Of a stretch of 64,000 nt of DNA, positions 44,238 through 52,638 are shown piece after piece (the first letter of the stretch is position 1; each line of letters opens with the position of its first letter). The DNA lies in contig NZ_LS990887.1 in the NCBI RefSeq assembly GCF_900411315.1, forward strand, positions 2,027,940 through 2,091,939. Direction: 5' to 3'. The position numbers and the translations under genes were made by a program. Below the pieces are notes generated by a model. The model searched no databases, was not told the DNA's origin, and saw only the letters and a list, made by a program, of their open reading frames with translations. This DNA is from Corynebacterium senegalense (GTDB taxonomy: Bacteria > Actinomycetota > Actinomycetes > Mycobacteriales > Mycobacteriaceae).

Positions 44238-44762
44238 ATGCCCATCCCCGAGTTCATCGTTGCCACGCGCGAGAAGATCGGCACGGACCTGATGTGGCTG
44301 CCCTCGGTCACAGCGATCGTGCTGCGCGACGCGCAGACGGAGTCGGCGTGGGCGGTGCCCGAGGTGCTGCTGGTCCGCCGCGCCGACAACGGGCAGTGGA
44401 CGCCGGTGACGGGGATCGCGGAGCCGGGGGAGGAGCCGCACGACGCGGCGGTGCGCGAGGTGCTGGAGGAGACGGGCCTCGCCGCGCGCCCGGCGGCGCT
44501 GCTCGGCGTCGGCGCGGTGGGGCCGGTCACGCACGCGAACGGGGACAGGGCGAGCTACATGTCGGTGCAGCTGCGCCTCGAGGCGGAGGACCCCGTCGCC
44601 GTGCCCGTCGCCGCCGACGACGAGAACACGGAGGCCGGCTGGTTCCCGATCTCGCAGATGCCGGTGCAGGACCCGAAGTGGCGCCTGGCGATCGCCGACG
44701 CGGCGGCGCAGCGCCGCCACCCCGCCTCCTTCGAGCCGCGCCTGGGCCTGAAGAAGCGCTAG
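44238..44762 (+). CDS. Nudix hydrolase
   Basis: A 174-residue Nudix protein with a perfect box from G59 to G80 (G-x5-E-x7-REV-x-EE-x-G), the metal-binding helix that hydrolyses nucleoside diphosphates linked to other groups. The N-terminal extension (EFIVATREKIGTDLMWLPSVTAI) is typical of actinobacterial members annotated as NUDIX or NTP pyrophosphohydrolases. Substrate is not predictable. The stop TAG overlaps the GTG of the lysozyme gene (TAGTG), so translation is coupled. Confidence 0.88.
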   Translation: MPIPEFIVATREKIGTDLMWLPSVTAIVLRDAQTESAWAVPEVLLVRRADNGQWTPVTGIAEPGEEPHDAAVREVLEETGLAARPAALLGVGAVGPVTHANGDRASYMSVQLRLEAEDPVAVPVAADDENTEAGWFPISQMPVQDPKWRLAIADAAAQRRHPASFEPRLGLKKR

Positions 44763-45346
44763 TGCGTTTCGGCGTCGACGTCTCCGAGCACCAGGACGGG
44801 CTCTCGCTGGTCCGGGCGGCGCAGGAGGGCATCGAATTCGCGATCATCCGCACCACCGACGGCACCTACCGCGACCGTGTGTTCTCCTCCCACCTCGACG
44901 ACGCCCGCCGCGCCGGGCTGGACATCGAGGCCTACCACTTCCTGCGCAGCCCCTCCGAGGGAACGAGCGTGCGGGAGCAGGTGGAGGCGGCGCTCGAGGT
45001 GCTGGGCGACGCGCGTGTGCCCCTGTGGCTCGACTGCGAGACGCCCGCCGGGCTGACGCTTGACGACGTCTCCACCGCCCACACCCTCTTTACCGGCGCC
45101 GGGGTGGAGGTGGCGGGGATCTACACCTACCCGCGCTGGTGGCGGTGGCGGATGCTGGGCGCCGACACGCGCCCCTTCGGCAAGCTGTGGCTCGCCTCCT
45201 ACGGCGCCGATCCGGAGGGCGCGCCGGCGGAGATTTTCCCCGGGGGCTGGCCGCGGGGCGTCGGTAAGCAGGTGCCGGCGATGTGGCAGTTTTCCTCGCG
45301 GGGCCGGGTGGCGGGTTTCCGCGTGGACGTCAACGCGCGGGGCTGA
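44762..45346 (+). CDS. GH25 (Chalaropsis-type) lysozyme family protein
   Basis: A 194-residue glycosyl hydrolase family 25 domain that would cleave peptidoglycan beta-1,4 bonds. The start GVDVSEHQDG carries the first catalytic-site Asp, IIRTTDGTYRD and WLDCETP carry the other acidic residues, and AMWQFSS is the conserved C-terminal strand. No signal peptide or anchor is present, which is odd for a wall hydrolase: it may be exported another way, released on lysis, or be a phage-derived remnant. GTG start overlaps the Nudix stop. Confidence 0.8.
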   Translation: MRFGVDVSEHQDGLSLVRAAQEGIEFAIIRTTDGTYRDRVFSSHLDDARRAGLDIEAYHFLRSPSEGTSVREQVEAALEVLGDARVPLWLDCETPAGLTLDDVSTAHTLFTGAGVEVAGIYTYPRWWRWRMLGADTRPFGKLWLASYGADPEGAPAEIFPGGWPRGVGKQVPAMWQFSSRGRVAGFRVDVNARG

Positions 45347-45417
45347 GGATACTTTCGTACCGACTTTGCGCCGGGGCGCGGTTTGCGCTGGTGAAAGCCG
45401 TTAGCGTTATCTTCGTG

Positions 45418-45588
45418 ATGAAACGATGCTCGAAGAGGGCGGCGGGTGCCGCCCTTGGTTTCACGGCGAGTCTGCTGCTCGCCCTGGCGCACAGTTATCT
45501 CTGGAGCGCGGTCGTCCTCGTGGCGGCCAGCGTGCTGCTGGCGTGCTCCCGGCCGGTCGGCCCGCACGAACTGTACTACGACAAGTAG
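45418..45588 (+). CDS. Small hypothetical membrane protein
   Basis: A 56-residue protein with a basic start (MKRCSKRAAG) and two hydrophobic segments separated by a short turn at HSYLWS. The palindromic operator of the following GntR gene lies inside its last codons. No clear Shine-Dalgarno sequence; the composition matches core genes. Plausible but unproven. Confidence 0.4.
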   Translation: MKRCSKRAAGAALGFTASLLLALAHSYLWSAVVLVAASVLLACSRPVGPHELYYDK

Positions 45589-45591
45589 TAC
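45573..45591. promoter_or_regulatory. Palindromic operator GTACTAC-N5-GTAGTAC
   Basis: A perfect inverted repeat of 7-base arms around GACAA lies about 40 nt before the GntR-family start. It covers the presumed -35 region of the promoter whose -10 is TATTGT at 45601, the classic position for autorepression by a YtrA-type regulator. Confidence 0.6.
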
Positions 45592-45600
45592 AAACTGTGT

Positions 45601-45606
45601 TATTGT
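45601..45606 (+). promoter_or_regulatory. -10 hexamer TATTGT of the GntR operon
   Basis: TATTGT lies 10 nt downstream of the palindrome and 24 nt before the start codon; an AAAGGAG ribosome binding site follows. Confidence 0.45.
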
Positions 45607-45630
45607 TAGTGGCACAGAAAGGAGCGTGCC

Positions 45631-46008
45631 ATGACACTCATCACCATCGACCCCGACGGCGGGCCCCCGGTGTTCCAGCAGATCCACGACGCCATCGTCC
45701 TCGCCATCGCGCGCGGGGAGCTCATCCCCGGCGACACCCTCGACCCCGTGCGGCGGGTGGCCGCGGAATTCGGCATCAACCCGGCGACCGTGCAGAAGGC
45801 CTACGACCTGCTCCGCGCCGAAGGGCTCATTGAGAGCGCGTCGCGCTCCGGCAGCCGTGTGGCGCCCCCGCCCGGCACCCCGCCGGACCTCGACGCACTG
45901 CGGCCCCTGCTCGCCCTTGCCGTCGCGCAGGGCACCGACCCGGCAGCCCTGCGCGGGCTCCTCGCCGCCGAACTGTCCGCCCTCGTTAACCCGGAGCAGA
46001 AACGATGA
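45631..46008 (+). CDS. GntR-family regulator, YtrA subfamily
   Basis: A 125-residue repressor with an N-terminal winged helix-turn-helix (PVFQQIHDAIVLAIARGEL, then GDTLDPVRRVAAEFGINPATVQKAYDLL) and only a short C-terminal helix, the minimal YtrA layout. Such regulators usually control a membrane-protein or ABC operon that includes themselves. Here the next gene overlaps its stop (ATGA) and encodes a DUF1648 membrane protein. The palindrome at 45573 is its likely binding site. A strong AAAGGAG site precedes the ATG. Confidence 0.88.
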   Translation: MTLITIDPDGGPPVFQQIHDAIVLAIARGELIPGDTLDPVRRVAAEFGINPATVQKAYDLLRAEGLIESASRSGSRVAPPPGTPPDLDALRPLLALAVAQGTDPAALRGLLAAELSALVNPEQKR

Positions 46009-47096
46009 ACGCCTTCAACCTCACCTTCGCCGCGCTCATGGCGCTGGTCACCCTGTCCTTGGCCGCCGTCCCCCGGCTCTCGCCGGCGGGCATCGTCCTC
46101 GGGGCCCGCGTGCCCCGCGACCGCATGGATCACCCGGTGGTCACCGACGCGCTGCGCACGTTCCGCGCAGCCATCTGTGCGACCGCCGCCGTCGTCTTTG
46201 TCGGGGTCGCGTTGTTTGCGGAGAACCCGCTGGTCATCGCCGTCGCGCCCATGATTGCTACCGTGGCCTTCGTGGCTGCCTTCGCCTCCCAGAACCGCAA
46301 GATCCTGCGCGCGAAGCGCGCGGAGGGGTGGTTCGACGGTGTGCCGACTGCCGTGACGGGCTCGGTCTCCTCCGCGCGCGAGCCGAGGGACCGGCGGGTG
46401 CCGTGGGTTTGCGTGGCTGCCGCTCTTGCCGTGATCGCCGCGAGCGCTTTGTACCGGTGGTGGCGTTTCGACGACATCCCCGAGCGTTTCCCCACCCACT
46501 TCGGCCCGGACTTCCAGCCGGACGCGTTCGCCGACAAGACCCCGCTGGCGGTCTTCCAGGGCTCGCTCTTCGCGCTCGCGCTGCAGCTCGTCATGGCCGT
46601 GAGCGTTGCCGCCCTCACCAGGGCCAATGCTTCCCGACGCGCCGATCGCACCGCCGCCGGAGCCGCGCGCTCCCGCGCGGTCCTCGACACCGCGGTGTCC
46701 GGGCTTTCCGCCCTGACGCTCATCGTCACCGTGGGCATCACCGCGATGGACACGACCGCGCTCTTCCCCGCGTACGCGGCCGCCCGCGAAGAGGTCTTCG
46801 TGGTCTTTATCGGTGCGGTCCTGCTCACGACGGCTGCGCTGATCCTGCGCAGCGCGACGGTGCGGGCGCGCGGCAACGCCGACGCCGCGGCCAGTGCCGA
46901 GGCGGAGAGCCCCGACAACGACGCGAACTACATCTGGGGCATCTTCTACGCCAACCCGGACGATCCCGCGGTGGTCGTCGAAAAGCGCGTCGGCGTCGGG
47001 TTCGACTTCAACTACGCCCACTGGCAGGGCAAGGCCTTCGCCGCGGTCACCGTGCTGGTGCTCGTCGCGGCGATCGGGCTCGTGGCGTTCGCCTAG
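46005..47096 (+). CDS. DUF1648/DUF5808 membrane protein
   Basis: A 363-residue membrane protein with about eight hydrophobic segments. The DUF1648 signature (DDIPERFPTHFGPDFQPD) sits after the third or fourth segment, and the DUF5808 pattern (YIWGIFYANPDDPAVVVEKRVGVG) lies before the last. Proteins with these domains resemble SdpI-type immunity or signalling proteins and often pair with small GntR regulators. The start overlaps the GntR stop codon, so the two act as a unit. An envelope stress or peptide-immunity role is an inference from SdpI similarity only. Confidence 0.75.
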   Translation: MNAFNLTFAALMALVTLSLAAVPRLSPAGIVLGARVPRDRMDHPVVTDALRTFRAAICATAAVVFVGVALFAENPLVIAVAPMIATVAFVAAFASQNRKILRAKRAEGWFDGVPTAVTGSVSSAREPRDRRVPWVCVAAALAVIAASALYRWWRFDDIPERFPTHFGPDFQPDAFADKTPLAVFQGSLFALALQLVMAVSVAALTRANASRRADRTAAGAARSRAVLDTAVSGLSALTLIVTVGITAMDTTALFPAYAAAREEVFVVFIGAVLLTTAALILRSATVRARGNADAAASAEAESPDNDANYIWGIFYANPDDPAVVVEKRVGVGFDFNYAHWQGKAFAAVTVLVLVAAIGLVAFA

Positions 47097-48115
47097 CGGT
47101 TGTTGGCGTCGGGCAGCATGGTGCGGAGATCCTCGAGGATGCGCATCGCGCCCGTGGGGCCGAGGCCGAGGAACCACACGCCGTCGTCGACCCGCATCGC
47201 CCGGCCCTCGGCGACTGCGGGCAGGGCCTTCCACGCTGCGCTCTCGGTGACGGCGGTCTCGCCCGTCGCGTCGGGCGAGCCGTATGAGGAGTAGAAGATC
47301 ACGTCGCCGTCCGCCTGGTCGATGGTCTCGGGGGAGATCTCGACGGCCAGGTCGTCGACGTCCTGGACAGCGGGCCGGGCCAGCCCCGCGTCGCGCAGGA
47401 TCACGCCGATCAGGGACTTGTTGCCGTACAGGCGCAGCTTCTCGGGCATGAAGCGCACGAGCGAGACCGTCGTGTCCTCCGGCACGGTGCTGCGGACTTC
47501 CTCGGCCTTGGTGGTGTACTCGTTGAGCGTGGCCTCGGCCTCATTCTCCATGCCGAGGGCCTCACCGGCGAGGAGGAAGTTCTCCTTCCAGGGGAACCCG
47601 GGGCGGATGGAGAAGACCGTCGGGGCGATCTCGGAGAGCTGGGGGTAGAGCTTGTCGGCGCGCAGCTGGCTGCCCAGGATCAGGTCGGGCTGGAGGGCCG
47701 CGATGGCCTCCACGTTGACCTCGTTGATGGTGCCCACGGTGGGGACGTCCTTGACCTTGTCCGCCAGGTAGGACGGGACGGGGTCCTGCCCTTTGGAGGT
47801 GGTGATGCCCACCGGCGTGATCCCGAGGGCCAGGACGGAGTCGAGCTCCCCGCTGTCCAGCACGACCACGCGCTGCGGCTTGGACGCGATCTCGGTGGTG
47901 CCGTTGGCGTGTGTGACGGTCCGGGGGAACTGGCCGGGTTCGGCATCGCTGCCGAGCTTGGCGGTCTCGGCGTCGGCGGTGCTGAACTTGTTGCCGCCGA
48001 CGGCGACCTCGGTGCTCCCCGCGCCGGCGGAGGAGTCGTTGTTGGGGCCGGCGCAGGCGGTGAGCGTGAGCGCGGAGGTGAGGGCAAGCGCTGAAAGCGT
48101 TCTTGTAAATGACAT
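47093..48115 (-). CDS. Iron-siderophore ABC transporter substrate-binding lipoprotein
   Basis: A 340-residue FecB-like receptor. The signal peptide ends with lipobox LTAC, giving a lipid-anchored external protein. The mature part has the class III fold features QRVVVLDSGELDSVLALG and ALQPDLILGSQ and would hand a ferric siderophore to the permease pair encoded divergently. A DtxR box lies just upstream, so it should be repressed under iron sufficiency. No strong Shine-Dalgarno sequence precedes ATG 48115. Its stop overlaps that of the DUF1648 gene by 4 bases. Confidence 0.9.
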   Translation of the reverse strand: MSFTRTLSALALTSALTLTACAGPNNDSSAGAGSTEVAVGGNKFSTADAETAKLGSDAEPGQFPRTVTHANGTTEIASKPQRVVVLDSGELDSVLALGITPVGITTSKGQDPVPSYLADKVKDVPTVGTINEVNVEAIAALQPDLILGSQLRADKLYPQLSEIAPTVFSIRPGFPWKENFLLAGEALGMENEAEATLNEYTTKAEEVRSTVPEDTTVSLVRFMPEKLRLYGNKSLIGVILRDAGLARPAVQDVDDLAVEISPETIDQADGDVIFYSSYGSPDATGETAVTESAAWKALPAVAEGRAMRVDDGVWFLGLGPTGAMRILEDLRTMLPDANNR

Positions 48116-48122
48116 GAGAAGG

Positions 48123-48139
48123 AAGGTTAGCCTAACCTT
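48123..48139. promoter_or_regulatory. DtxR box between divergent iron-uptake genes
   Basis: AAGGTTAGCCTAACCTT is a perfect dyad matching the corynebacterial DtxR consensus TTAGGTTAGSCTAACCTAA in its core. It sits 7 nt upstream of the receptor start and 24 nt upstream of the permease start, so one site can repress both directions when Fe2+ is plentiful. Confidence 0.88.
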
Positions 48140-48151
48140 GTGTCGGTGCGC

Positions 48152-48157
48152 TAGTCT
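48152..48157 (+). promoter_or_regulatory. -10 hexamer TAGTCT, leaderless-type
   Basis: TAGTCT ends 6 nt before the first permease ATG (48164) and lies 12 nt from the DtxR box. Confidence 0.45.
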
Positions 48158-48163
48158 TGGGCA

Positions 48164-49168
48164 ATGCCGGATTTCCGCCGCCGCGTGCCCCTGCCCGCGG
48201 TCCTCGTTGCCGCCCTGCTCGCGCTGGGCTGCGCGGCGGCGCTCTCGCTGGCCGTCGGCGCCAGGCCCATCTCCCTCCCGGAGGTGTGGGCCGCGCTGAC
48301 GGCGCGCACGTCGGGCCCGGTGTCCTCGATCATCTGGGACCGGCGCGTCCCCCGCACGCTCGTGGCAGTGATCTGCGGGGCCTCGCTGGGCCTCGCTGGC
48401 GCCCTCGCGCAGGCACTGACCCGCAACCCGCTGGCGGACACCGGCGTGCTGGGGATCAACTCGGGGGCCGCCTTCGCCATCGTGGTCGGCCTCGCCGCCG
48501 GCGCGCCGGATTCCTCCTTCGCCCTGTCCGCCCTGGCGGTGGCCGGCGCGGGCGCCGCGGGCGCGGGGATCTACGCGCTGAGCCGCGGGGGAGCGGGAGG
48601 CGTGGATCCCCTGCGCCTCGTGCTCGCCGGCGTGGCGCTGAGCGCGATTGTGGGCGGCATCGGCGACGGGCTGGCGCTGGTGAACCCCCAGGCGTTCGAC
48701 CGGCTGCACGCCTGGATGGTCGGCAGCGTGGACGTCGGCTCCTACAGGCCCGTCTACCTGGCCTTCACCGGGCTGGCGCTCGGCGGCGCCGCCGCGGCGG
48801 CCTCCATCCGGGGGCTGGGCGCGCTCCAGCTGGGCGAGGAAACCGCCGCGGCCCTGGGGGCGCACCTGGCCCGGACCCGGGCGACGGCCCTGGCGGCGAT
48901 CATCGTGCTGGCCGCCACCGCCACCGCGGCCGCGGGCGTCATCGTGTTCCTGGGCCTGCTGGTGCCGCACATCGCCCGGTGGCTGGTCGGCGCGTCCTTC
49001 GGGCGGATCCTGGCGCTGTCCGGGCTGATCGGGCCGATCGTCCTGCTCAGCGCGGATATCGCCGGGAGGGTGCTGACCCCGGGTGAGTTCCCGGCCGGGG
49101 TGGTCGTCTCCTTCATCGGCGCTCCGTTCCTCATCGCCTATGCGCAGCTGCGCCGGAAGGGGATCTGA
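48164..49168 (+). CDS. FecCD-family siderophore permease, first subunit
   Basis: A 334-residue permease with about nine membrane segments and the FecCD motifs RVPRTLVAVICGASLGLAGA and GLLVPHIARWLVG (the cytoplasmic loop that contacts the ATPase). The order is permease, permease, ATPase on the plus strand, with the receptor divergent. Its stop overlaps the next start (TGATG). It would form a heterodimeric channel with the next product. Confidence 0.92.
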   Translation: MPDFRRRVPLPAVLVAALLALGCAAALSLAVGARPISLPEVWAALTARTSGPVSSIIWDRRVPRTLVAVICGASLGLAGALAQALTRNPLADTGVLGINSGAAFAIVVGLAAGAPDSSFALSALAVAGAGAAGAGIYALSRGGAGGVDPLRLVLAGVALSAIVGGIGDGLALVNPQAFDRLHAWMVGSVDVGSYRPVYLAFTGLALGGAAAAASIRGLGALQLGEETAAALGAHLARTRATALAAIIVLAATATAAAGVIVFLGLLVPHIARWLVGASFGRILALSGLIGPIVLLSADIAGRVLTPGEFPAGVVVSFIGAPFLIAYAQLRRKGI

Positions 49169-50148
49169 TGCGTGCGAAAGTTGTGCCGGGCGCACTGGCC
49201 GTCATCCTGCTGGTCGTGACCGTTGCGGCGCTGACCATGCCGGGGGCGGGGATGACCGCGTCCCAGGCGTGGTGCGCGCTGCTGGGCACGGAGACGGGCC
49301 TGGCGCGCACCGTCGTCACGCAGTGGCGCGCCCCGCGTGTCGCCGCCGCGGTGACGGTCGGCGCGGCGCTGGCGCTGAGCGGCTCGCTCTTCCAGGCGCT
49401 GACCCGCAACCCGCTCGGCTCCCCGGACATCATCGGCTTCTCCTCGGGCGCCTACACCGGGGTGATCTGCGCGATCGTGCTGGGCTACGCGGGTTTCGGC
49501 GGGCAGATCCTCGGCGCCCTTGCGGGCGGCCTGGCCACCGCGGCGATCGTCGCGGTGCTGTCGCTGCGCACGCGCGTCGAGGGCCTGCGCATCATCCTCG
49601 TGGGCTTGGGCATCTCGGCGATGCTCTCCGCGCTGAATCGCTGGCTCATCACGCGCGGCGACCTGCAGACGAAGATGTCGGCGGCGAGCTGGGGTGCGGG
49701 CAGCCTCAACGGCATCCGCTGGCCGGTGGCCCTGCCGGCCGGTGTGTTCCTGCTCGTGGCCATGGCGGCGGCGCTGCTGCTGCGCCGCGGCCTGGACGCC
49801 CTCGCCCTCGGCGACGACACCGCCCACGGCCTGGGGCTGGGCGTCAACCGTTTCAAGGCGCTCCTCCTGTTGGCCGGCGTCGTGCTTATCGCGGCGTCGA
49901 CCGCCGTCGCGGGCCCGATCGCCTTCGTCGCCCTCGCCGCCCCGCACATCGCCCAGGGGCTCACCCGCGCCCAACGCGTTCCGCTGGTGTCGACGGCCTT
50001 GGTGGGAGCCTGCTTGCTCACCGCCTCCGACATCGTCGCCCAGCGCGCCTTCCACCCCACGGCTCTGCCGGTCGGCCTCGTTACGGTCGTGGTCGGGGGC
50101 GTCTACCTGCTGCTATACATCGCGAGATCTGCAAGGACCTTCTCATGA
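49168..50148 (+). CDS. FecCD-family siderophore permease, second subunit
   Basis: A 326-residue partner permease with the matching motifs RAPRVAAAVTVGAALALSGS, PLGSPDIIGFSSGA and FVALAAPHIAQGLT. It is translationally coupled on both sides: its start overlaps the previous stop and its stop overlaps the ATPase start. Together with the first subunit it forms the membrane pore. Confidence 0.92.
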   Translation: MRAKVVPGALAVILLVVTVAALTMPGAGMTASQAWCALLGTETGLARTVVTQWRAPRVAAAVTVGAALALSGSLFQALTRNPLGSPDIIGFSSGAYTGVICAIVLGYAGFGGQILGALAGGLATAAIVAVLSLRTRVEGLRIILVGLGISAMLSALNRWLITRGDLQTKMSAASWGAGSLNGIRWPVALPAGVFLLVAMAAALLLRRGLDALALGDDTAHGLGLGVNRFKALLLLAGVVLIAASTAVAGPIAFVALAAPHIAQGLTRAQRVPLVSTALVGACLLTASDIVAQRAFHPTALPVGLVTVVVGGVYLLLYIARSARTFS

Positions 50149-50948
50149 CCGCTCTTCGCGCCAACAACCTCACCCTGGCCTGGGACTCCACCGTCATCTC
50201 CCGGGGGTTGGACGTGGACATCCCCGCCGCACAGTTCACCGCGATCATCGGGCCGAACGGCTGCGGCAAGTCGACGCTGCTCAAGGCCTTCGCCCGCATC
50301 CTCGCCCCCTCCGCCGGGGCGGTGCTCCTCGGCGGGGACGACCTGCGCGACCTCACGGGCAAGCAGGCCGCCACGCGGCTGGCCTTCCTGCCGCAGAGCA
50401 CCGTCACGCCGCCCGACATCACCGTCGCCGAGCTGGTCAAGCGGGGCCGCTTCCCGCACCAGAGCCTGCTCAGGCCCTGGTCCAGCGAGGACCGCAGGGC
50501 GGTGGGGGCCGCCATGAACGCCGCGGCAGTTGCAGAGCTTGTCGACGCCCGAGTCGCCGAACTCTCCGGCGGCCAGCGCCAGCGCGTGTGGCTGGCCATG
50601 GTGCTGGCACAGAACACCCCGGCCCTGCTCCTCGACGAGCCGACCACCTACCTCGACATCGCCCACCAGTACGCCCTACTGGAGCTGGCCAAGGCGCTGG
50701 TCACCCAGCTGGACCGCACGGTGGTGGCCGTGCTCCACGACCTCCAGCAGGCCGTGCGCTACGCCGACCACCTCATCGTGATGAAGGACGGAGCGGTGGT
50801 CGCGGCCGGCGCGCCGGGGGAGATCGTCACCGCCGAGCTGATCCGCGAGGTGTTCGGGATCCCCGTGGCCGTGCACAACCTCGGCGGGGAGGTCGTCATA
50901 GTGCCGGCGGGGCTGCCCGCGCCGGACGTCAGCGGACTGGAGGGGTGA
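50145..50948 (+). CDS. Siderophore ABC transporter ATPase
   Basis: A 267-residue FepC/FecE-type ATPase. Walker A is GPNGCGKST, the Q-loop lies in FLPQS, the signature is LSGGQRQR, Walker B is LLLDEPTTYLD and the switch His lies in VLHDLQQ. It starts inside the permease stop codon at 50145. It completes the DtxR-controlled uptake system and converges on glnA. The 81-base gap to glnA holds a GC-rich hairpin (CCCCCGCGGGGCCTCGGGGG) without a T-run, at best a weak terminator. Confidence 0.94.
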   Translation: MTALRANNLTLAWDSTVISRGLDVDIPAAQFTAIIGPNGCGKSTLLKAFARILAPSAGAVLLGGDDLRDLTGKQAATRLAFLPQSTVTPPDITVAELVKRGRFPHQSLLRPWSSEDRRAVGAAMNAAAVAELVDARVAELSGGQRQRVWLAMVLAQNTPALLLDEPTTYLDIAHQYALLELAKALVTQLDRTVVAVLHDLQQAVRYADHLIVMKDGAVVAAGAPGEIVTAELIREVFGIPVAVHNLGGEVVIVPAGLPAPDVSGLEG

Positions 50949-51029
50949 GCGCGGGCTCGGAAACGCAACCGCCCCCGCGGGGCCTCGGGGGTGAGGGCGC
51001 GGGAGCGGGCGCCGTGAAGCGAAAAGCTC

Positions 51030-52466
51030 CTAGCAGTCGAAGTACAGCTCGAACTCGAGCGGCGTCGGGCGCAGGCGCGACGGGGCGATCTCGCGGTCGT
51101 ACTTGAGGCGGATGTAGGTCTGGATGAGGTCCTCGGTGAACACGTCGCCCTCGGTGAGGAAGTCGTGGTCCTTCTCCAGCGCCACGAGGGCGGCCTCGAG
51201 GGAGGTGGGGGCCTGCGGGATGTCCTTGGCCTCTTCCGGCGGCAGCTCGTAGAGGTCCTTGTCCACGGGAGCGTGCGGCTCGATGCGGTTCTTGATGCCG
51301 TCGATGCCGGCCATCATCATGGCGGCGAAGCCGAAGTAGGGGTTGCCCGAGGGGTCGGGGGCGCGGAACTCGATGCGCTTGGCCTTCGGGTTGGAGCCGG
51401 TGATCGGGATGCGGATCGCGGCGGAGCGGTTGCGCTGCGAGTACACCAGGTTGATCGGGGCCTCGAAGCCCGGCACGAGGCGGTGGTAGGAGTTCAACGT
51501 CGGGTTGGTGAAGGCAAGCACCGCGCCGGCGTGCTCGAGGATGCCGCCGATGTAGTAGCGGGCGATGTCGGACAGGCCGCCGTAGCCGGACTCGTCGTAG
51601 AACAGCGGCTCGCCGTCCTTCCACAGCGACTGGTGGGCGTGCATGCCCGAGCCGTTGTCGCCGGCCAGGGGCTTCGGCATGAAGGTGGCGGTCTTGCCGA
51701 ACTGGGTGGCGGTGTTCTTGACGATGTATTTGAAGTCCTGCAGGTCGTCAGCCGCGTGGAGCAGGGTGTTGAAGCGGTAGTTGATCTCCTGCTGGCCGCC
51801 GTTGCCCACCTCGCGGTGGAAGCGCTCGATCTCGAAGCCGGCCTTGGCCAGGTTGAGGGTCATGGCGTCGCGCACGTCGACGGTCTTGTCGTAGGGCGGG
51901 ACGGGGAAGTAGCCGCCCTTGACGCGGTTCTTGTAACCGAGGTTCGGGGTGCCGTCGAGCTCGAACTCGCGGCCGCGGTTCCACCAGCCCTCCTCGGACT
52001 CGAGGTCGTAGAAGGCCTTGTGGTCGTCCACCTGGTAGCGGATGGAATCGAAGAGGTAGAACTCTGCCTCGGCGCCGAAGAAGCAGGTGTCAGCGATTCC
52101 GGTGGAGGAGAGGTACTCCTCGGCCTTGCGGGCCACGTTGCGCGGGTCGCGGGAGAAGGCCTCGTGGGTGAACGGGTCGTTGACGGAGAACTTCACGTTC
52201 AGCGTCTTGGCGTCGCGGAACTGGTCCAGCTTCGCGGTGGCGAGGTCTGGCATGAGCGTCATGTCGGATTCCTCGATGGTGGTGAAGCCGCGGATGGAGG
52301 AGCCGTCGAACGCGAGGCCCTCCTCGACGACGTCCTCGTCGAACATGGAGGCGGGGATGGAGAAGTGGTGCTCGGTGCCAGGGACGTCGGTAAAACGAAC
52401 GTCAACGAACTCGACGCCTTCGTCCTGGATGAACTTTTGAACCTCGTCGATATTCTCGAAGGCCAC
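51030..52466 (-). CDS. glnA: Glutamine synthetase type I
   Basis: A 478-residue enzyme that makes glutamine from glutamate and ammonia with ATP, forming dodecamers. Active-site motifs include [25 protein letters not shown] and [15 protein letters not shown]. The regulatory loop [10 protein letters not shown] contains the adenylylation Tyr targeted by GlnE, encoded at 36148-39177. GTG at 52466 is chosen because AAGGGAG lies 7 nt upstream and the N terminus then matches corynebacterial GlnA; the frame extends farther without support. It is divergent from the RDD gene. Confidence 0.96.
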   Translation of the reverse strand: MAFENIDEVQKFIQDEGVEFVDVRFTDVPGTEHHFSIPASMFDEDVVEEGLAFDGSSIRGFTTIEESDMTLMPDLATAKLDQFRDAKTLNVKFSVNDPFTHEAFSRDPRNVARKAEEYLSSTGIADTCFFGAEAEFYLFDSIRYQVDDHKAFYDLESEEGWWNRGREFELDGTPNLGYKNRVKGGYFPVPPYDKTVDVRDAMTLNLAKAGFEIERFHREVGNGGQQEINYRFNTLLHAADDLQDFKYIVKNTATQFGKTATFMPKPLAGDNGSGMHAHQSLWKDGEPLFYDESGYGGLSDIARYYIGGILEHAGAVLAFTNPTLNSYHRLVPGFEAPINLVYSQRNRSAAIRIPITGSNPKAKRIEFRAPDPSGNPYFGFAAMMMAGIDGIKNRIEPHAPVDKDLYELPPEEAKDIPQAPTSLEAALVALEKDHDFLTEGDVFTEDLIQTYIRLKYDREIAPSRLRPTPLEFELYFDC

Positions 52467-52625
52467 GGTGAAACTCCCTTGGTTGGCGCAATAGAACATG
52501 ACCAGTCTACAGACGCGCGTGGCCCCGCCAGTACAAAACCAACACACACGCCGTCAGAAAAACTTCACGCCGATCTGCTTGACGACGCCACCCCACGCCG
52601 ATTCCTCCGCCGCGCGGCCCGTTAG

Positions 52626-52631
52626 TAGGGT
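52626..52631 (+). promoter_or_regulatory. -10 hexamer TAGGGT, leaderless-type
   Basis: TAGGGT in GTTAGTAGGGTAGGCACC ends 7 nt before the ATG at 52639; nearly the same sequence precedes the gene at 39241. Confidence 0.5.
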
Positions 52632-52638
52632 AGGCACC

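Noticed and set aside
50949-51029. Terminator between the ABC ATPase gene and glnA
   Set aside because: A GC-rich hairpin can be drawn but no T-run follows on either strand, so I did not call it.
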